A stretch of 64,000 nucleotides of DNA. Origin: Symbiodinium natans (taxonomy: Eukaryota > Sar > Dinophyceae > Suessiales > Symbiodiniaceae). Positions within the stretch are counted from its first letter, which is position 1; each line of letters starts with the position of its first letter. The stretch is taken from assembly GCA_905221605.1 (NCBI GenBank), contig CAJNDS010000702.1, positions 392,406 to 456,405 of the forward strand, given 5' to 3'. Both the position numbers and the translations under genes were made by a program. The notes below the pieces were generated by a model, which ran no database searches, was not told where the DNA came from, and saw only the letters and a list, made by a program, of their open reading frames with translations. Below, one piece after another: positions 40,656-52,682 of this stretch.

Positions 40656-41183
40656 CTGTCGCCAACCTCCAAAAAGATTAGAATGCTCCGAACGCTGTCG
40701 CTCTTGCTCTGGGTCTCAATGTGATCCAAGCACGACAAAGGGGCACGGTTGGTAGTTTCCGACATGCGTGATCCCTGCTCAGACTTCGTGATCATCACTG
40801 ATCACAGCCCGTAAGAGCTGCGAGGTCTAGGCGGGATCAACGTGTACCAATTTCAACACTTGGACGAGGTCTCCGTCGTCTTCGGCTGCCGCCGGGGGCA
40901 CTTGAGAGCTTCGCGTTTAGTCCGTGCCTTCCTGGGGAGCTGCATTCGGTGGCCCTGGGGCTGCACAGACGTCACAGACTTCTCACATTTTCTCACAGGG
41001 CCGATTTTCTTTTCTGTGTTGTTTTCAGGTCTTTGCATTTCTGATCATTTTTGGAGGTTCAAGAAGACTTAGAGCTGGAGTTCCCGTATGCAGAGTCTCG
41101 GGCTGCACGGCACAGACGAGTTTGCAAGAAGCAGTTGCCGAGCAAACTGCGACCTTCGCGATTCTGTGTCTGTAGCATGCTGC

Positions 41184-41283
41184 TTGGGATGTTCCCCTTA
41201 TACTAACAGTCCTTAATAGGGATTATAGCACCCTCGAATATAATCCCTATGAAGGACTGCTAGTATAAGGAGGAACATCCCAA
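41184..41283. mobile_element. Inverted-repeat element, family A copy 7
   Basis: Begins TTGGGATGTTCCCCTTATAC and ends GTATAAGGAGGAACATCCCAA; the interior has GTCCTTAATAGGGATTATAG and its complement, so most of the 100 bp is palindromic. Confidence 0.9.
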
Positions 41284-42944
41284 CGTACTGCAAGCTTCTG
41301 TCACAGTCTTTTGTCCTTATGGGGGATCCATTTGCCTGCGTGCGACATGATCAGGTGGGCGCCAATGGGACCCTTTTTGCAGTTGATGCTGCAAAAATTA
41401 TTGAACCGGCTCTTTTCTCAGCAGTGGTTGTGACTTTGAGAACATGTCCTTCGACTCCTGTATGAGCTACTAGGACCTAGGAACTACTCCTAAACCCTAA
41501 ACCCTACCCTAAACCCTAAACCTTATACACTACCAGGTATAGCTCTTGGAGCGGCTAGACGGGGGGGGGGGGGAGGAGGACAGTGTCAACCGCAGCGGAG
41601 GAGCCAATTGCGGATCCAGATTCCTTGATTCCTTGAGGGCACCGGACATCTGAGAGACATCTGGTCTTCGAAGTCCTCAGAGAATGGGTTTAGGGTTGAG
41701 GGTTGAGGGTTTAGGGTTTAGGGTTTAGACTGTTCCACCAACGCTTACAGGAATTCCCCTTAAGGTGAGCACCGTCGAACCCACAGCTGCGGCTGTCTCT
41801 GCTAGGTGCCCCAATCCCGAACTTAGTGAAGGAAACTTGAAGAGTAGGTGCCCTATCTATATTTGAGGAAGGATGGGCACGGTAGCTCCAGAACCGACGG
41901 ACAGTATGTTTTTCAGAGTGTCTACACCATCACGGTAGTGCCCGCACGCGTAGCTCGCAGTAAAGGATTCCAAAAGCAGGCTCCAGTAAGAGGAATGCAC
42001 GTGCAAGGGGCCGGAGGCTCCGACGAAGCAGTCCTGCCTGAGGGCACTCACATCCACGTGGGCCTTTCAGAGTTTAGGGTTTAGGGTTTAGGGTTGTACT
42101 TGCCATTCGCTGACGACCTTGTGCCGCATCATCGTGCGGTGCTTTAGTTTGGGTCGGGGGCGGGGGCTGTTCTCCATCTCCTCCACTTCTCTTCTATGCT
42201 GCCTCGCCCAAGTACCTGCGTTTTCGCTTAAACCGCATTTGCTTGTCGGCTTTGCAGAACAAACACCATGCATACGTGATCATGGGCACCCACAGACCCC
42301 TCCACCCGCCCACCCCACCCCAGCGCTGGTGTGGTTGTGGAGATCTCGGTTCAGGGTTTGGGTTTAGCTCGCAGGGATACATGAGGGGAGATGCGTACCT
42401 TCAATTATACGATTTTTCATGAAGGGGTTCAAGAGCTCTGAGCCCAAAGCCCAAGCTCCCCCTGGTTTTTTATAATAACCTCACTGCGGCTCAAAAAATT
42501 GTAGGGGTGCATCTATGATCCTGGAAAGCGTGGATGTGATCACCCTGCCAGCATCAGCGCACGGGCCCGGGCGAAACTGGATGCCCCCCACGCTCACAAG
42601 CGTCCGGCAGGACGACGCCCGCAGGATTTCAATGCCGGGGCTGTGTCTGCTCATTTGTGACGGATTTTTGAGCTGAAATCCGTCTTCTTAAATGGGGAGT
42701 CAGATCCAGAATACAATTCTGCCAAAGGCGCAGGAGAGAAGCAAACGCTGGGCATGCAAAATGGGAAGCTCCCTTCCGGTCTCAAACTTTAGGCAGGTGC
42801 GTACTCTTCGCCAGGTTCATATATTATAATATCTGCCCTACGCCGCGCAGCTACCATGTTCTTTCTTCAGCATACCAGGGTCTGAGCAAAAATCAACCAT
42901 CAGAGCCCCTCTTCTGCCCCCAAGACTGTGCAGCCCCCTCCAAG

Positions 42945-43417
42945 CTGAGGCGCGAGATCTTCGAGCTGTCCGGCCTTGCCGTCGCTGAGCTCTCCCACAT
43001 ATGGCAGGTAGGCCGACCAACCTGGTGAGGTATTCCTTAGGTTCGGATGCCATGTAGGGTTTTGTTTTTTAAGGGGGTTTAGGGGGGTTTAGGATGCTAC
43101 TTCGAGTTTGGGCGTGCAAGGGCATTGTTGAGTTTGGGCCTTGTAAGTGGTGATTGCCGGGCAGCTGCAGGTTTTAGGAAGCCTTGTCGTGTTGAGCTCC
43201 GAATACCTCGAATGTTAGAGTCATGTTGGCCCCTGTAAGACCATGGGAGGTTCCAAAGGTTGCGTAGCTTAGCAGCCGTAGTTGAAAATGGCTCAGCATT
43301 TTGCAATGCCTACAGCAGATGCAGAAGGGCAAAAGCATCCGACCCCTGCCAGCTCTGCGACATGGACCGAGATGGTTCGTTGACTTTCGTGGAGTTCGCC
43401 TGTGCCAGAGCCAGCAG
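42945..43417 (+). CDS. EH-domain second half in two exons
   Basis: Exon 42945-43007 encodes LRREIFELSGLAVAELSHIWQ and ends CAG|GTAGGC. Exon 43353 to about 43417, after CCAG, encodes LCDMDRDGSLTFVEFACARA. Joined, they give the EH core SGLxxxxLxxIWxLCDxDxDG followed by an intact 12-residue EF loop (D, D, D, G, L, E at the expected places). The intron is GT-AG. The first helix of this domain was not found upstream. EH domains bind NPF motifs in endocytosis. This is probably the first recognisable unit of a multi-EH protein that continues to about 59.2 kb, although several adjacent genes could produce the same pattern. Confidence 0.75.
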
Positions 43418-43559
43418 TTAGGGTCAAGCATAGCATCGCGGCGGCAGGGATCTTGATGGTTTGGATGACTCAGAGGGAAAGCAGGATGTAAAACAACATG
43501 GGTCCTGAGAGGCAACGCCAGCCTAGTATTGTGGCTCTTCTCTTGCTTTTGCGGCCTTC

Positions 43560-43730
43560 CATACAGGCCAGAATTCTTGCAAAGAAAACCGGAGAAGAAA
43601 GAAATGGAGAAGAAAGAGCTGGGAAAAAGGAAATGGAGAAAGGAAAGGAGAAGGAGGTGAGAAAGTCACCAAGGATTGCATGGAGCTTTCCAGAGGAAAG
43701 AAAGAAAAGAGAAGAATAATGGAAAGAAGG
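43560..43730 (+). repeat. Purine-rich GA tract
   Basis: GGAGAAGAAAG-type imperfect repeats. The Lys/Glu frame across it follows from composition. Confidence 0.75.
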
Positions 43731-44259
43731 ACATGGGTCAGTTCCGAATGACCCAAGGCGCTACGATGGAGAAGAAGTTGCACAAGTCTTTGCCAAGACA
43801 GCTCATTCACTTCTCGGCCGTTTCAGCCTGACACCGCAGAAGGTCCTTTCCGAAAGCAAAAGGCATACCCAACCCCTAAACCACTCAACTCTCGGATGTG
43901 TGCTTCCTCCGAAGCCATGGCCATCTTGAACCCATCTCGGCGTCCCAAAATCCCTCTCTGAGTCCAGTTTGCTCCGAGGTGCCATGGCCATTGTAGCCAG
44001 GCGCGGGCGTCAAGAAAGCTGAAAACTCCAGACCCCAGTCGGTCTTCAGCTGTACTGTGAGGGTTGAGGGCGGACTTGAGTCAGTTGCGACCCCGATATC
44101 CAACCCACAATCCGTACTGACAAATGTCTTCTCTGCAAGGGCCTTTGCAGTGTATGCACGCGTCAAAGTTTCACAGTGAGAACAAGACTTCAACAATCCA
44201 CAGGCGAGCTTCCGTGGGGTGGTGGAAATGGCCTCCGCCCCCCGCCATGTACAAACACA

Positions 44260-44606
44260 TAACCGTTCATAAATATAAATACATAAATCAAGAAATATAT
44301 ATATATATATGTATACATAAGTCTATTCCTATATTATAGCCATATAAAATCATACGTCAAAATTACAAATTTGCCCCTGTTGCGCCTCGCTGGATGTTGC
44401 GCTTCGAAAGCCTTGGGCAGGCGCCGGCGTGGCGGGCCCTTGCCCTCCGAAGTGCCGGCGGCACTGCGCAGGCGCCCTATATGCCCTCCTATATATATGT
44501 ATATATATATAGAGACATTTCTCCCCATATCTATATATACATATACATATATATATATATACATTTATTTTAGTTACACACCCTGAATATCCACTATACA
44601 TATACA

Positions 44607-44638
<32 letters not shown>

Positions 44639-44660
44639 ATGGTATGTATATATCTAGCCT
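44260..44660. repeat. TA microsatellite blocks
   Basis: (TA)n tracts at 44294-44320, 44490-44570 and 44600-44645, around a GC-rich unique stretch (about 44370-44485). Confidence 0.9.
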
Positions 44661-45627
44661 ATACTGCAACCGGCGCATGGGCTAACTGCGCGGAGTCAGG
44701 GAAAGAGGGGATGGCAGTGCGCAATGCTTTTTCCCCAAACAGTCTACTGCTGGAATTCTAAATTCATTTAAGGATTGCCGACATTCTGAGGACTGTTGCC
44801 GGGTTCCCGGGCTCCTTGTGTCCCTTTGTGTCCCTTTGTGTCCCTTTGTCTCCCTTCATGTGGGTGGCTTTGCCGGGTTGCTGTGCTCCTCGGCTCCCTT
44901 TGTCTCCCTTCCTCTCCCTTTGTCTCCCATTGTCTCCACTGTTTTTTGACGTGCCTATGACTGTTTGGGGTCTTCGGTGGTGTAATACCGCCGAACCCTG
45001 AAGTCCTGGCCTTCGGTGATCATGAACCGCGACGTAATATGCAAGAATCTATCCATAATATGTACATAGAAAATATAATATAAGTACATATATATATATA
45101 CATAGGTATAGATTTTTTCATATATACTATAAGAATATGGCATGCAAGTAGCATATAAACGTGTTAAGCAATGTGCAGCAGTTCATGCTGCTGGTTTTTT
45201 TTATGTTTGATCGCATCCTTCACGGGAGATGTCCACAGCCACCACGCATCGGGCAATGTTCCTCAGTCCTTCACGTTATGGTTAGGGTCCTCCATGTACA
45301 GGCATCTTCGACGTACTAGTTTTCAGGTCTCCCACGGATACTTTGAGCAGCCCGTGAGGGTTTGCAATACCTGAAGCATGTCAGGGCGGCAGAGGACTTC
45401 GTCCCCTTGGGGCCTGGCGAAGCTGAGCCTCAAGCTCGGACATGACACTTGTTCACAGGCGTATATGAACAAAGGTGTGTGCGTGCTGTAGGCCTTCCTC
45501 TTCTTGTGTGCTGCAGATTCTCCTACCCGGCAACAGGCAAACGAAAACAGAATGCACACATACACACAAGCAATTCGCCCTTCAGCCCTGAACTCCCAAC
45601 CTCTCCAAATCCTGCTTCGCGGCTTAG

Positions 45628-45703
45628 GCTGGAAGGCTACCGCCAGCATTACCGGCGCCTGGACCCATCGCAATCTGGGCATGCCGACGTCGCCGCTGCC
45701 AAG
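45628..45703 (+). CDS. EH-domain first-half exon
   Basis: After GCTTAG a plus frame reads LEGYRQHYRRLDPSQSGHAD and then VAAAK, matching the N-terminal helix and first EF-like loop of EH domains (Y-x3-Y/F-x2-LD-x2-x-SG). The end AAG|GCTGGC fits a GC donor. The loop lacks the acidic ligands of a calcium-binding EF hand. It can be paired with the second half at 49243 and 49755, but the candidate exons at 46.06-47.4 kb lie between, so the pairing is uncertain. Confidence 0.65.
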
Positions 45704-45999
45704 GCTGGCGAGGGTTGAGGATACATAGGGTCTAGGGTTCATACTACTGTTATTGGTGGGTGTATACAAGGTTCCGTTTAGCACGTAAGCCCTACTTCAC
45801 CTAGGGCTTAGGGTTGCAGGTGGTTAGCTGTTTGGCTAGGGTTCGCAATTGGTCCAAAGCGTCCCACAGCATTTGAGACTGATCAAACCCCACTGGACGA
45901 CTGGCTTAACCAGACTGCAGCTCTGGCACCTGACGCCGTAGTAGGCCTTGCAGCAGCATGTCATCGTTTAGTCCGCAAGAATTCCACCCGACAAAAAAA

Positions 46000-46050
46000 A
46001 CCCTAAACCCTCAACCCTCAACCCTAAACCCTAAACCCAAAACCCAAAAC
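46000..46050 (-). repeat. Telomere-type array, CCCTAAA then CCCAAAA
   Basis: CCCTAAA and CCCTCAA units ending in three CCCAAAA units, directly upstream of an ATG at 46059. Confidence 0.9.
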
Positions 46051-46058
46051 CCAAAGCC

Positions 46059-47430
46059 ATGGCGGGCGACGGCAGCAATGGTCTGGACTTTCTACAGGGC
46101 CGGTGGGCCGTCGAGTTCACAGACGCTGGCGGCTCTAAGACGCTCACTGCTGAAGTGGAGGTAGCGGGCAACGTTCCTGGGCGCAGTTGGACACATGTTT
46201 ACTCATGTTGAAGCTGGAGAGGTCCGGCGCTCTCAGCCTCTCAAGAGAGACCTTGCTATTTGAAATTGAGATTCGGTGCTTCAACAATTTCAATCCCGGG
46301 CCTAGACCCTCTTGCTTGTAGGTGCTAGGACCTCTCTCAGGGATCGCGGGCTTCAGGTTTCAGGTCATGGCTGCACGTAGCGCCTTGGAGACACATCGTG
46401 CTGCCGTGAAGCCGTAGCGCAATTTTTTCGAACTGTTCGGCATGCAGTGCGCTCCATGTGGGTTCCTGGGTGTTCGGTACCCATGGACAGCAGCTGTCAG
46501 GCTTGAATTGTGTGAGGATTTGTTTGCACCAGAGACACACACACACACACACACACACCTTCGGCTTTGGAAGAATGCCTCTGCAACTGGTGTTGACACT
46601 GAGGTAGCCTCATACAAGTCTCAAAGCCAGACAGCTTCCGACGGTCCTTACAAGTACCAGATCACTTGCTCACCTGTGGGAGTGCCTCAGCAAGCAGAGA
46701 CGGTTCGGCTTTTTGTTTTCGAAGTGTACCAGCATCACATGACAAACATCCTGGACCACGTCAATGTCAACAGAGTCAACAAGTAACAGAAACACAGGTT
46801 TGTGTTGCATCTTTACCAATTGTGTCAGTCATGCTTCCGGCGATAGAACTCGCAGGGACACTATGTGAAATCGAATGACAAGTGCTGCGAGGTCGTAGAG
46901 ATCAAAGACAGCAGCGGCCTCATCTGGTGGTTGCAGAAGTACTCGCCGTGGGTCCGCAGCCCGTTCGAACAGAAGGGCTGCCGAAGCAGCCAGGCAGGTC
47001 GGGTGCAGCTTGGGGTTTGCCGGTTGCGTGTTGATCTGGGCCAGTTCTCTAAATCATGGTCCTTTTTTTGGGGGGTACCCTACATGACTAGGGGCCGCCG
47101 TAGAAGAAGGATCCCAAAAAGGGACCATATTGTAAAGAAGAGTCCATCGGGGCCGACTCCACAGGCCATATGGTTGCTGGACCCGGAGATGAATGACCCG
47201 ACGCCGCCACTTGGTCGAAAGTTTGCTCGTCTGAAGACTTCCCACGTTGTCTCTAGACTGAACATGCACATAACTGTAGTGCGGCTGTGATTTCGTCGGT
47301 TTTTCTGCGTCAGAAATCGGAGATCCCGAAGTCGGGGCGAACTGGAGAAGAGCCGCGGCAAGTGCATTGCCCATCTCAGGAATGGGTCTTTGTCAAAGAT
47401 CGTGTGGTGGTTGCGGACATCGCCCATCCC
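46059..47430 (+). CDS. Tryptophan-rich candidate gene in several exons
   Basis: From the ATG at 46059 the frame reads MAGDGSNGLDFLQGRWAVEF, then TDAGGSKTLTAEVEVAGN. Near 46860 another piece reads GHYVKSNDKCCEVVEIKD, then SSGLIWWLQKYSPW, to about 47000. A third near 47380-47420 reads SLSKIVWWLRTSPI. The shared pattern (I-x-WWL-x-x-SP) suggests a duplicated module. I do not recognise the family. A family C element (47043-47140) and telomere-type arrays interrupt it, so the exon structure is only partly visible. Confidence 0.45.
46528..46560 (+). repeat. (CA)n microsatellite
   Basis: About eleven CA units. Confidence 0.95.
47043..47140. mobile_element. Family C inverted-repeat element
   Basis: TCTCTAAATCATGGTCCTTT with GGGGGGTACCCTACATGAC at the left and GGATCCCAAAAAGGGACCAT with TTGTAAAGAAG at the right. 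Confidence 0.6.
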
Positions 47431-47449
47431 TGTGCTGAAACGACAGGAG

Positions 47450-47505
47450 GCCCTAAACCCTAAACCCGAAACCCTAAACCCTAAACCCTAAACCCTAAAC
47501 CCGAA
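47450..47505 (-). repeat. Telomere-type array (CCCTAAA)
   Basis: About seven units including CCCGAAA variants. Confidence 0.9.
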
Positions 47506-47598
47506 AATGTTGGCGGGCCTCGCCTGACTGTAGCAGCAGCCCATACTAGTCGAAAGTAAGACGCCGCCAACTACTTAAGAGGGCAGCGGCAGGAAGGC

Positions 47599-47865
47599 AT
47601 GAAAGCAGGGCTGGCGGGAATCTCTTCTTTGCTAGTGATCGCGGACAGTGGAGACGAAGTGTCAGGCATGTTGAGTTCTGTGCCGCTTGAGGCATTGACG
47701 AGGCTTTCTGGCCGAACAGTCCAACCCAAAGCTCGAGCAGTTCGAAAGTCGAAGATGCGAATGCAGATGGAGAGACAAAAGAGGAAGGAGAGGAAGAAGA
47801 GGACTGAGAGGAAGGAGAGGAAGAGAAAAAAGACTGAGGTCGAGGACACCGCCGCTGATGCATGA
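47599..47865 (+). CDS. Possible Lys/Arg/Glu-rich reading frame
   Basis: An 88-codon frame with a neutral N-terminal half (GISSLLVIADSGDEVSGM) and a K/R/E-rich C-terminal half over purine-rich DNA. The second half may reflect composition only; the first half is coding-like. No family. Confidence 0.25.
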   Translation: MKAGLAGISSLLVIADSGDEVSGMLSSVPLEALTRLSGRTVQPKARAVRKSKMRMQMERQKRKERKKRTERKERKRKKTEVEDTAADA

Positions 47866-48373
47866 GCACGAACATGCCAGTGCTAAAGAGTAGAGCACGC
47901 AAGACGTGTGCAACCTGCCTAACAACTTGAGATCCGACATGTTCCGAACCCTGGAGTCTAGTGTGGCTAAGCCTTGAGCAGGTTAGAAAGCTTCCCAGCA
48001 CCCAGCGTCAATCCTCTGAAATTCTACACCTTTCGTGCCTCGCTTCTTGCGTGCCGAGCCTATCCCAGCACCGGCACGCTGTGACCCCTCGCTCCACCCA
48101 TCCTTTGGGGAGGACCTATCGACGAGACGTCGTCCACGGTTGGAGGCAGGGAGTGGAGCGAAGTGGAGAGAAGTAATTGCGTGCAATTTCGTAATGCTTT
48201 ACGAGCAGCACCAGGAGTTATAGAACCCCGTACCACGAAAGCCTGTGGACACGACATGAGCATCGTTTACGTTACGCTGTTTGTTGGTAACTGCTTTTGC
48301 TGAGTTCGGGAGTGGTCTCAGGGCCTGATCTCAGGTGCTAGTGTGTAGTGCTGCAGCAAGTAGCGATGCAGAC

Positions 48374-48469
48374 TCCCTAAACCCTAAACCCTAAACCCTA
48401 AACCCTAAACCCTAAACCCTAAACCCTAAACCCTAAACCCTAAACCCTAAACCCTAAACCCTAAACCCT
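48374..48469 (-). repeat. Telomere-type array (CCCTAAA), near perfect
   Basis: About 13-14 units. Confidence 0.97.
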
Positions 48470-49242
48470 GTCGTCGTTCAGCAAGGCTTTGGCTTCGCTC
48501 CGTGTGAATCAAGGCACTACAAGTGCCTTTAAATGATCGCGCACTCGGAATGTTGTAGGAAAGGTATTCCCTGAGTGTTCCACAGCTCGAAATGCAGGCG
48601 GCGGATTGTGGCTGGGCGAGGCTCAGTCGACTTCTCCGGACGCGCAGGTGCTAGCGTGCTCGAAGTGAACTGCGCACAGGACTTGGGGGGCGGCCACAAA
48701 GTGACAAAGTTTGCAAATGCGCAGTCAAGACGGGCCCAAGATATGATACGAGGGATTGTGAAAACAAGCTGCCTGCTCGGCCAGGAACTGTGACGCACGG
48801 AACTTCTGAAGGGGCTCTGAAATCTCTGGTAAGCTCCCGTTCACTTCGTAGCATCCAACACGGCCGAATGCGAAAAAAGGCACGAGTGTCTGTGCGTCGT
48901 GGTGTCTGGCTTTCCTCAAGAAAGGGTCATGCAATGTTCATTTATATAAACCTTATAGCACATGCGGCAGCTTTAGCCTCACCTTGGCAACCTCCACATA
49001 AATAAAGATTGTAGAGTCTCTCTTCCATGACCTCTATGGCTCTGTGAGGAACCAACGGTTGCTGAATGTTGAAAGCGCGTGCAAGCACGTAGAAAGCAGA
49101 GCGGCTTCATCTTGAGTTGAATAGTATTCGCGTCAGCCTTCCCCACAAAACCTCTCGAACCTCTTACAGCACAGGTCTCGAACCTGCAGGCAAAAGGAGT
49201 CGTGGACCCCAAGCCCTAAACCCTAAACATCCTTGGGCACAG

Positions 49243-49821
49243 GACTTCTTCGAGGCCTCTGGGCTTCCTGTTGCCGAGCTCTCCACCATCTATGCCATGG
49301 CAGATGTGGCGCTGGGCTCAAGTTCGCACGGCACGTGGGCGTAGATTCTCCTTGCAAGACCAGGAGGGAGGAAGAAGAGCATAATGTGGCCTGCAGTTAC
49401 CCCAAACCCTAAACCCTAAACCTGTTGTAGAGCAGCGTGCCTGCTTGAAAATGAACCACTGCGACCGCATGTAAAGCGGTGCGTCGAGTTCGTTGCCTGC
49501 GCTTCTCACCGAAGAGTTCTGCCACAGCCATGTCATGTTTGGGGTTTAGGGTTTAGGGTTTAGGGTTTAGGGTGTAGGTTTGGGGTTTAGGGCCAAAGAA
49601 CCACTCGCAAGCAAAACCCTAATTAAACCTTAAACCTGCAGCTGGGGTATCCTGGTTTCTTGAGATTTGCCATCCCAGGCCCTCAGGGCTTATAGGGCTT
49701 AGGGCGTAGGGCTTAGGGAAGTTTCGGGTTTCGGGTGCTTTGGTTCCTTGCAGCATTGAGGACCACGACGGCCAGCTGTCCGAACCGGAGTTTTTGTGCG
49801 CCATGGCCCGGAACTCGGTGA
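49243..49821 (+). CDS. EH-domain second half in two exons
   Basis: Exon 49243 to about 49310, after GGCACAG, encodes DFFEASGLPVAELSTIYAMA then DV. Exon 49755 to about 49821, after TTGCAG, encodes IEDHDGQLSEPEFLCAMARN. They join through a probable GC donor (GTGGC|GCTGGG) to give the SGLPxxxLxxIxxMADV...DGQLSEPEFLCAM core of an EH domain. The first loop ligand position is Ile instead of Asp, so calcium binding is doubtful. The intron holds TTTAGGG arrays at 49541-49590 and short CCCTAAA runs. It resembles 42945-43417 (SGLAVAELSHIW), which suggests duplicated EH units. Confidence 0.7.
49541..49590 (+). repeat. Telomere-type array (TTTAGGG)
   Basis: About six units within the EH intron. Confidence 0.9.
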
Positions 49822-49825
49822 CCTT

Positions 49826-49880
49826 TAGGGTTTAGGGTTCAGGGTGTAGGGTTTAGGGTTTATAAGGTTTAGGGTTTAGG
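49826..49880 (+). repeat. Telomere-type array (TTTAGGG)
   Basis: About seven units directly after the EH exon that ends near 49821. Confidence 0.9.
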
Positions 49881-50043
49881 ACCTCAAGTGCCCGGTGAGG
49901 CCTATCGCTAGGTTCCGCGCTGTTAAGTGCAGTTTGGCCGAACTCTAGAAACCGGGCTGCGATGCGCTAGACGGACTTTACCGTACCTTCCGAGCTGCAA
50001 GTCACGCGTTGCTTCGACATCTTCAATTGCACCCTCTTTCAAT

Positions 50044-50092
50044 AAACCCTGGACCCTAAACCCGAAACCCTAAACCCTAGACCCTAAACCCT
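50044..50092 (-). repeat. Telomere-type array (CCCTAAA), degenerate
   Basis: CCCTGGA, CCCTAGA and CCCGAAA variants. Confidence 0.85.
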
Positions 50093-50595
50093 ATATCACC
50101 TGAAGCCGGTTCACTAGAAGTCCACGAGCAAGTGGACTCGCAGAGGCACTTGTCTCGCGGCGCAAGGGTGGCGCAGCGATCCCAGAGGCGCTTCCGCCAG
50201 CGCCTCAGTGCGCATGAACTGTGACGTGTTCGAAACATACAAAGCACTTAAGAGAAAGCGGACAAGAGCAGATTGAGATTACAGATCGTTGGTCAGGCCA
50301 AAGTTTCTGGGGTTAAAGCCCATGTCTTTCCATTGAAGTCTGTGTGTAATTGCATTTTAAGGATGCGACTACTCTGAAGCTTACAAGGGCACGAGTCTGT
50401 CATAGTGTCATCATAAACGAGCCCTTGTCGAAGCATTTTAGCAGACAGTACCTCGCAATTGTTTTTCCTCAGTAGCTCTTTGATTGCATGCGTCTTCGAA
50501 CCCCTTAAACCTCCAACGTCCCTGCCTAGTGCATCTTGCAGGATTTCTTGCGTGACATCCGACAACGCGTCATAGAGAGACTCTTCAAGCATCAC

Positions 50596-50675
50596 CCTAA
50601 ACCCTAAACCCTAAACCCTAAACCCTAAACCCTAAGCCCTAAGCCCTAAACCCTAAACCCTAAACCCTAAACCCA
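50596..50675 (-). repeat. Telomere-type array (CCCTAAA/CCCTAAG)
   Basis: About eleven units. Confidence 0.95.
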
Positions 50676-51303
50676 ATCATGCCAGTCTTGGGGTTGTACG
50701 TGGCAGCACTAGAGAAGGCCTATTTGTTCGATCCATTGTAAACCGCAACTGAATGCCAGTTAACGACAGGGTTTTGATGTCAACAACTGGCTGAATAAGC
50801 CAGACTGCACGGGAGGTCTTGTTCTTCAAAACGAAAGCAAGGATTGTTTAGTGAAAAGTGGCTTTGATAGTTTGTCTGCATTGCAGCGGTCTGCGCTTGA
50901 AACGCACAGCATGCGCAGGACCAACATTCGGCAGGCAAGGCAGACTGCCTTGGGTTCGCGGTTCCTGTCATTTTCTACTTGTGTGGCGATGGACGGCACT
51001 CGTTGCGTCTCCGCTCAACCTTCAGGACTTCGTGGGCTTCAGGTCCAGAATGTAAGGGTCAGGGGCTACTGCCTTACTGCTACTACTGGTGGCGGCAGGA
51101 TTCACCGAAGTTTCGCCAGGTTTCAGGCTACTTGTGCTCTAGAAGTCCAATGTCGTTCATCCTTCGACTGCTCCCCGGAGAAGGCTACGACCCCCCAAAG
51201 CCACATGCCCCCAACACAACCTTGGGCAGGCCTGCTTTGCAAGAGCGCCCGAAGCCGCGGTGCCAGCGACACAGGTCACAGGGTTGGGACCGGTCAAGGG
51301 TAG

Positions 51304-51395
51304 ATTATATTATATATATTATATATTATATATATTATATATTATATATATTATATATTATATATATTATATATTATATATATTATATATTATCT
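51304..51395. repeat. TA-rich satellite with a longer period
   Basis: Regular alternation of TATATATTA and TATATTA. A 307-codon frame runs through it but is not a gene. Confidence 0.9.
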
Positions 51396-51399
51396 GTTA

Positions 51400-52610
51400 T
51401 TTTGGCATCAAAGATGTGCACTGTTGCGCGAGAATGGGGCCACTCAGTAACGGTCTTACAGTGGAAGATGAGTTCGGAAGCTTCGGTATGTTACGCAGCA
51501 AAGCTTCCCAGCGATGCTGAGTGGCCGCATGACACTCGCACATGGTCATTTGGTGCGAGCTTTGCATTTCCACTGCACCGGGCATCTCCACCCCTTCTGC
51601 AGGGAATCTGGCAAGCCACGCCCGAGGAGCTGGACAGGTGGGGGGAATGTGGAATATGCTTGTTGCATTATGGAGTCATCTGCGTGTTCATAGCTCTAGG
51701 CTGGGAGTTCCAAGTCAAGGCCGTGGATGTTCGTGATCAGTCTCGTGGCTATCGATCTACGGGTGTGAGCTTGCCAATCATCTTGTCGAGCGAGCCCGTC
51801 TGTTCTTCTGTTTGGTGCGCAACTGGTGTTTCAAAGGGATTCCCGAACAACATCCTTCATGTATATTCATTGAGACTTTCGGCAACGCTGTGTCTTGCAT
51901 AGGCGGAACTTCGAGATAGAAGATGTGGGCTCCATCTGTTTCGGGCCGGCCCGAAGATGAACCGAAACCCGAAGGGCTCTATGCACCCAACTCAATCCTG
52001 CAACCACCCACAATCTACTCACACTTCCCACCATGAGCCTTCCCAAGAATGCCAAAGGATGGACTCTCAAACCCTCTAGCCCTTAACAAAAGGGCTTTCA
52101 TAGGGCTACTCATGGCAGTTATAGGGCCTAATAAGCCTAATCGCCCATCCTGGTGAAGCTCTCGCTCTTGATCTTCGATCTTAAGCCAGGTATCGCGAAC
52201 TCTTCTCGCAGCTCCAAGATGCCCACGGCTTCGTCGGTGCCGGCGACGCACGGGAGGCACAAATGCACGATTTGATTTGAAGTTCGGTTTGTTTTCCTTG
52301 TATCCCCCAAAAGGACTCCAAATACATAGACTCACCAATATTACAAGGGAGCCTTATGTATAACAGTAATATAAACCCTGTTTCATTTGACTGGTAGCAG
52401 AACTTTCGCAGGAAATGTGTCTGCAGAGTGATAGGGCGACAGGCATACTCTATTCGCTTCACAAGTGATGTGCGCCAGTTTACAGGAACGTGGAAAGCTA
52501 CATGGAGGCTGCTTCAGTCAGAATCCGTATGCCTCAACCCCCACCAAAAAATCACCTAAAGCGCAGCCCTGAAATGCGCTGAACGGTGAGTTTGGACGAG
52601 TTTGGGGGTG
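51400..52610. other. No supported gene
   Basis: Non-repetitive sequence; the frames that are open here show no family features. Confidence 0.35.
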
Positions 52611-52682
52611 GTTTGGGACCCTAAACCCTAGACCCTAGACCCTAAACCCTAAAGCGCAAACCGTAAACCCCCAAAATGGAAG

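Noticed and set aside
43498-43719. Lys/Glu-rich frame
   Set aside because: It arises from a GA-rich tract; no supporting splice or domain evidence.
50979-51902. 307-codon plus frame
   Set aside because: It stays open because it crosses a stop-free TA repeat; the flanking sequence shows no family features.
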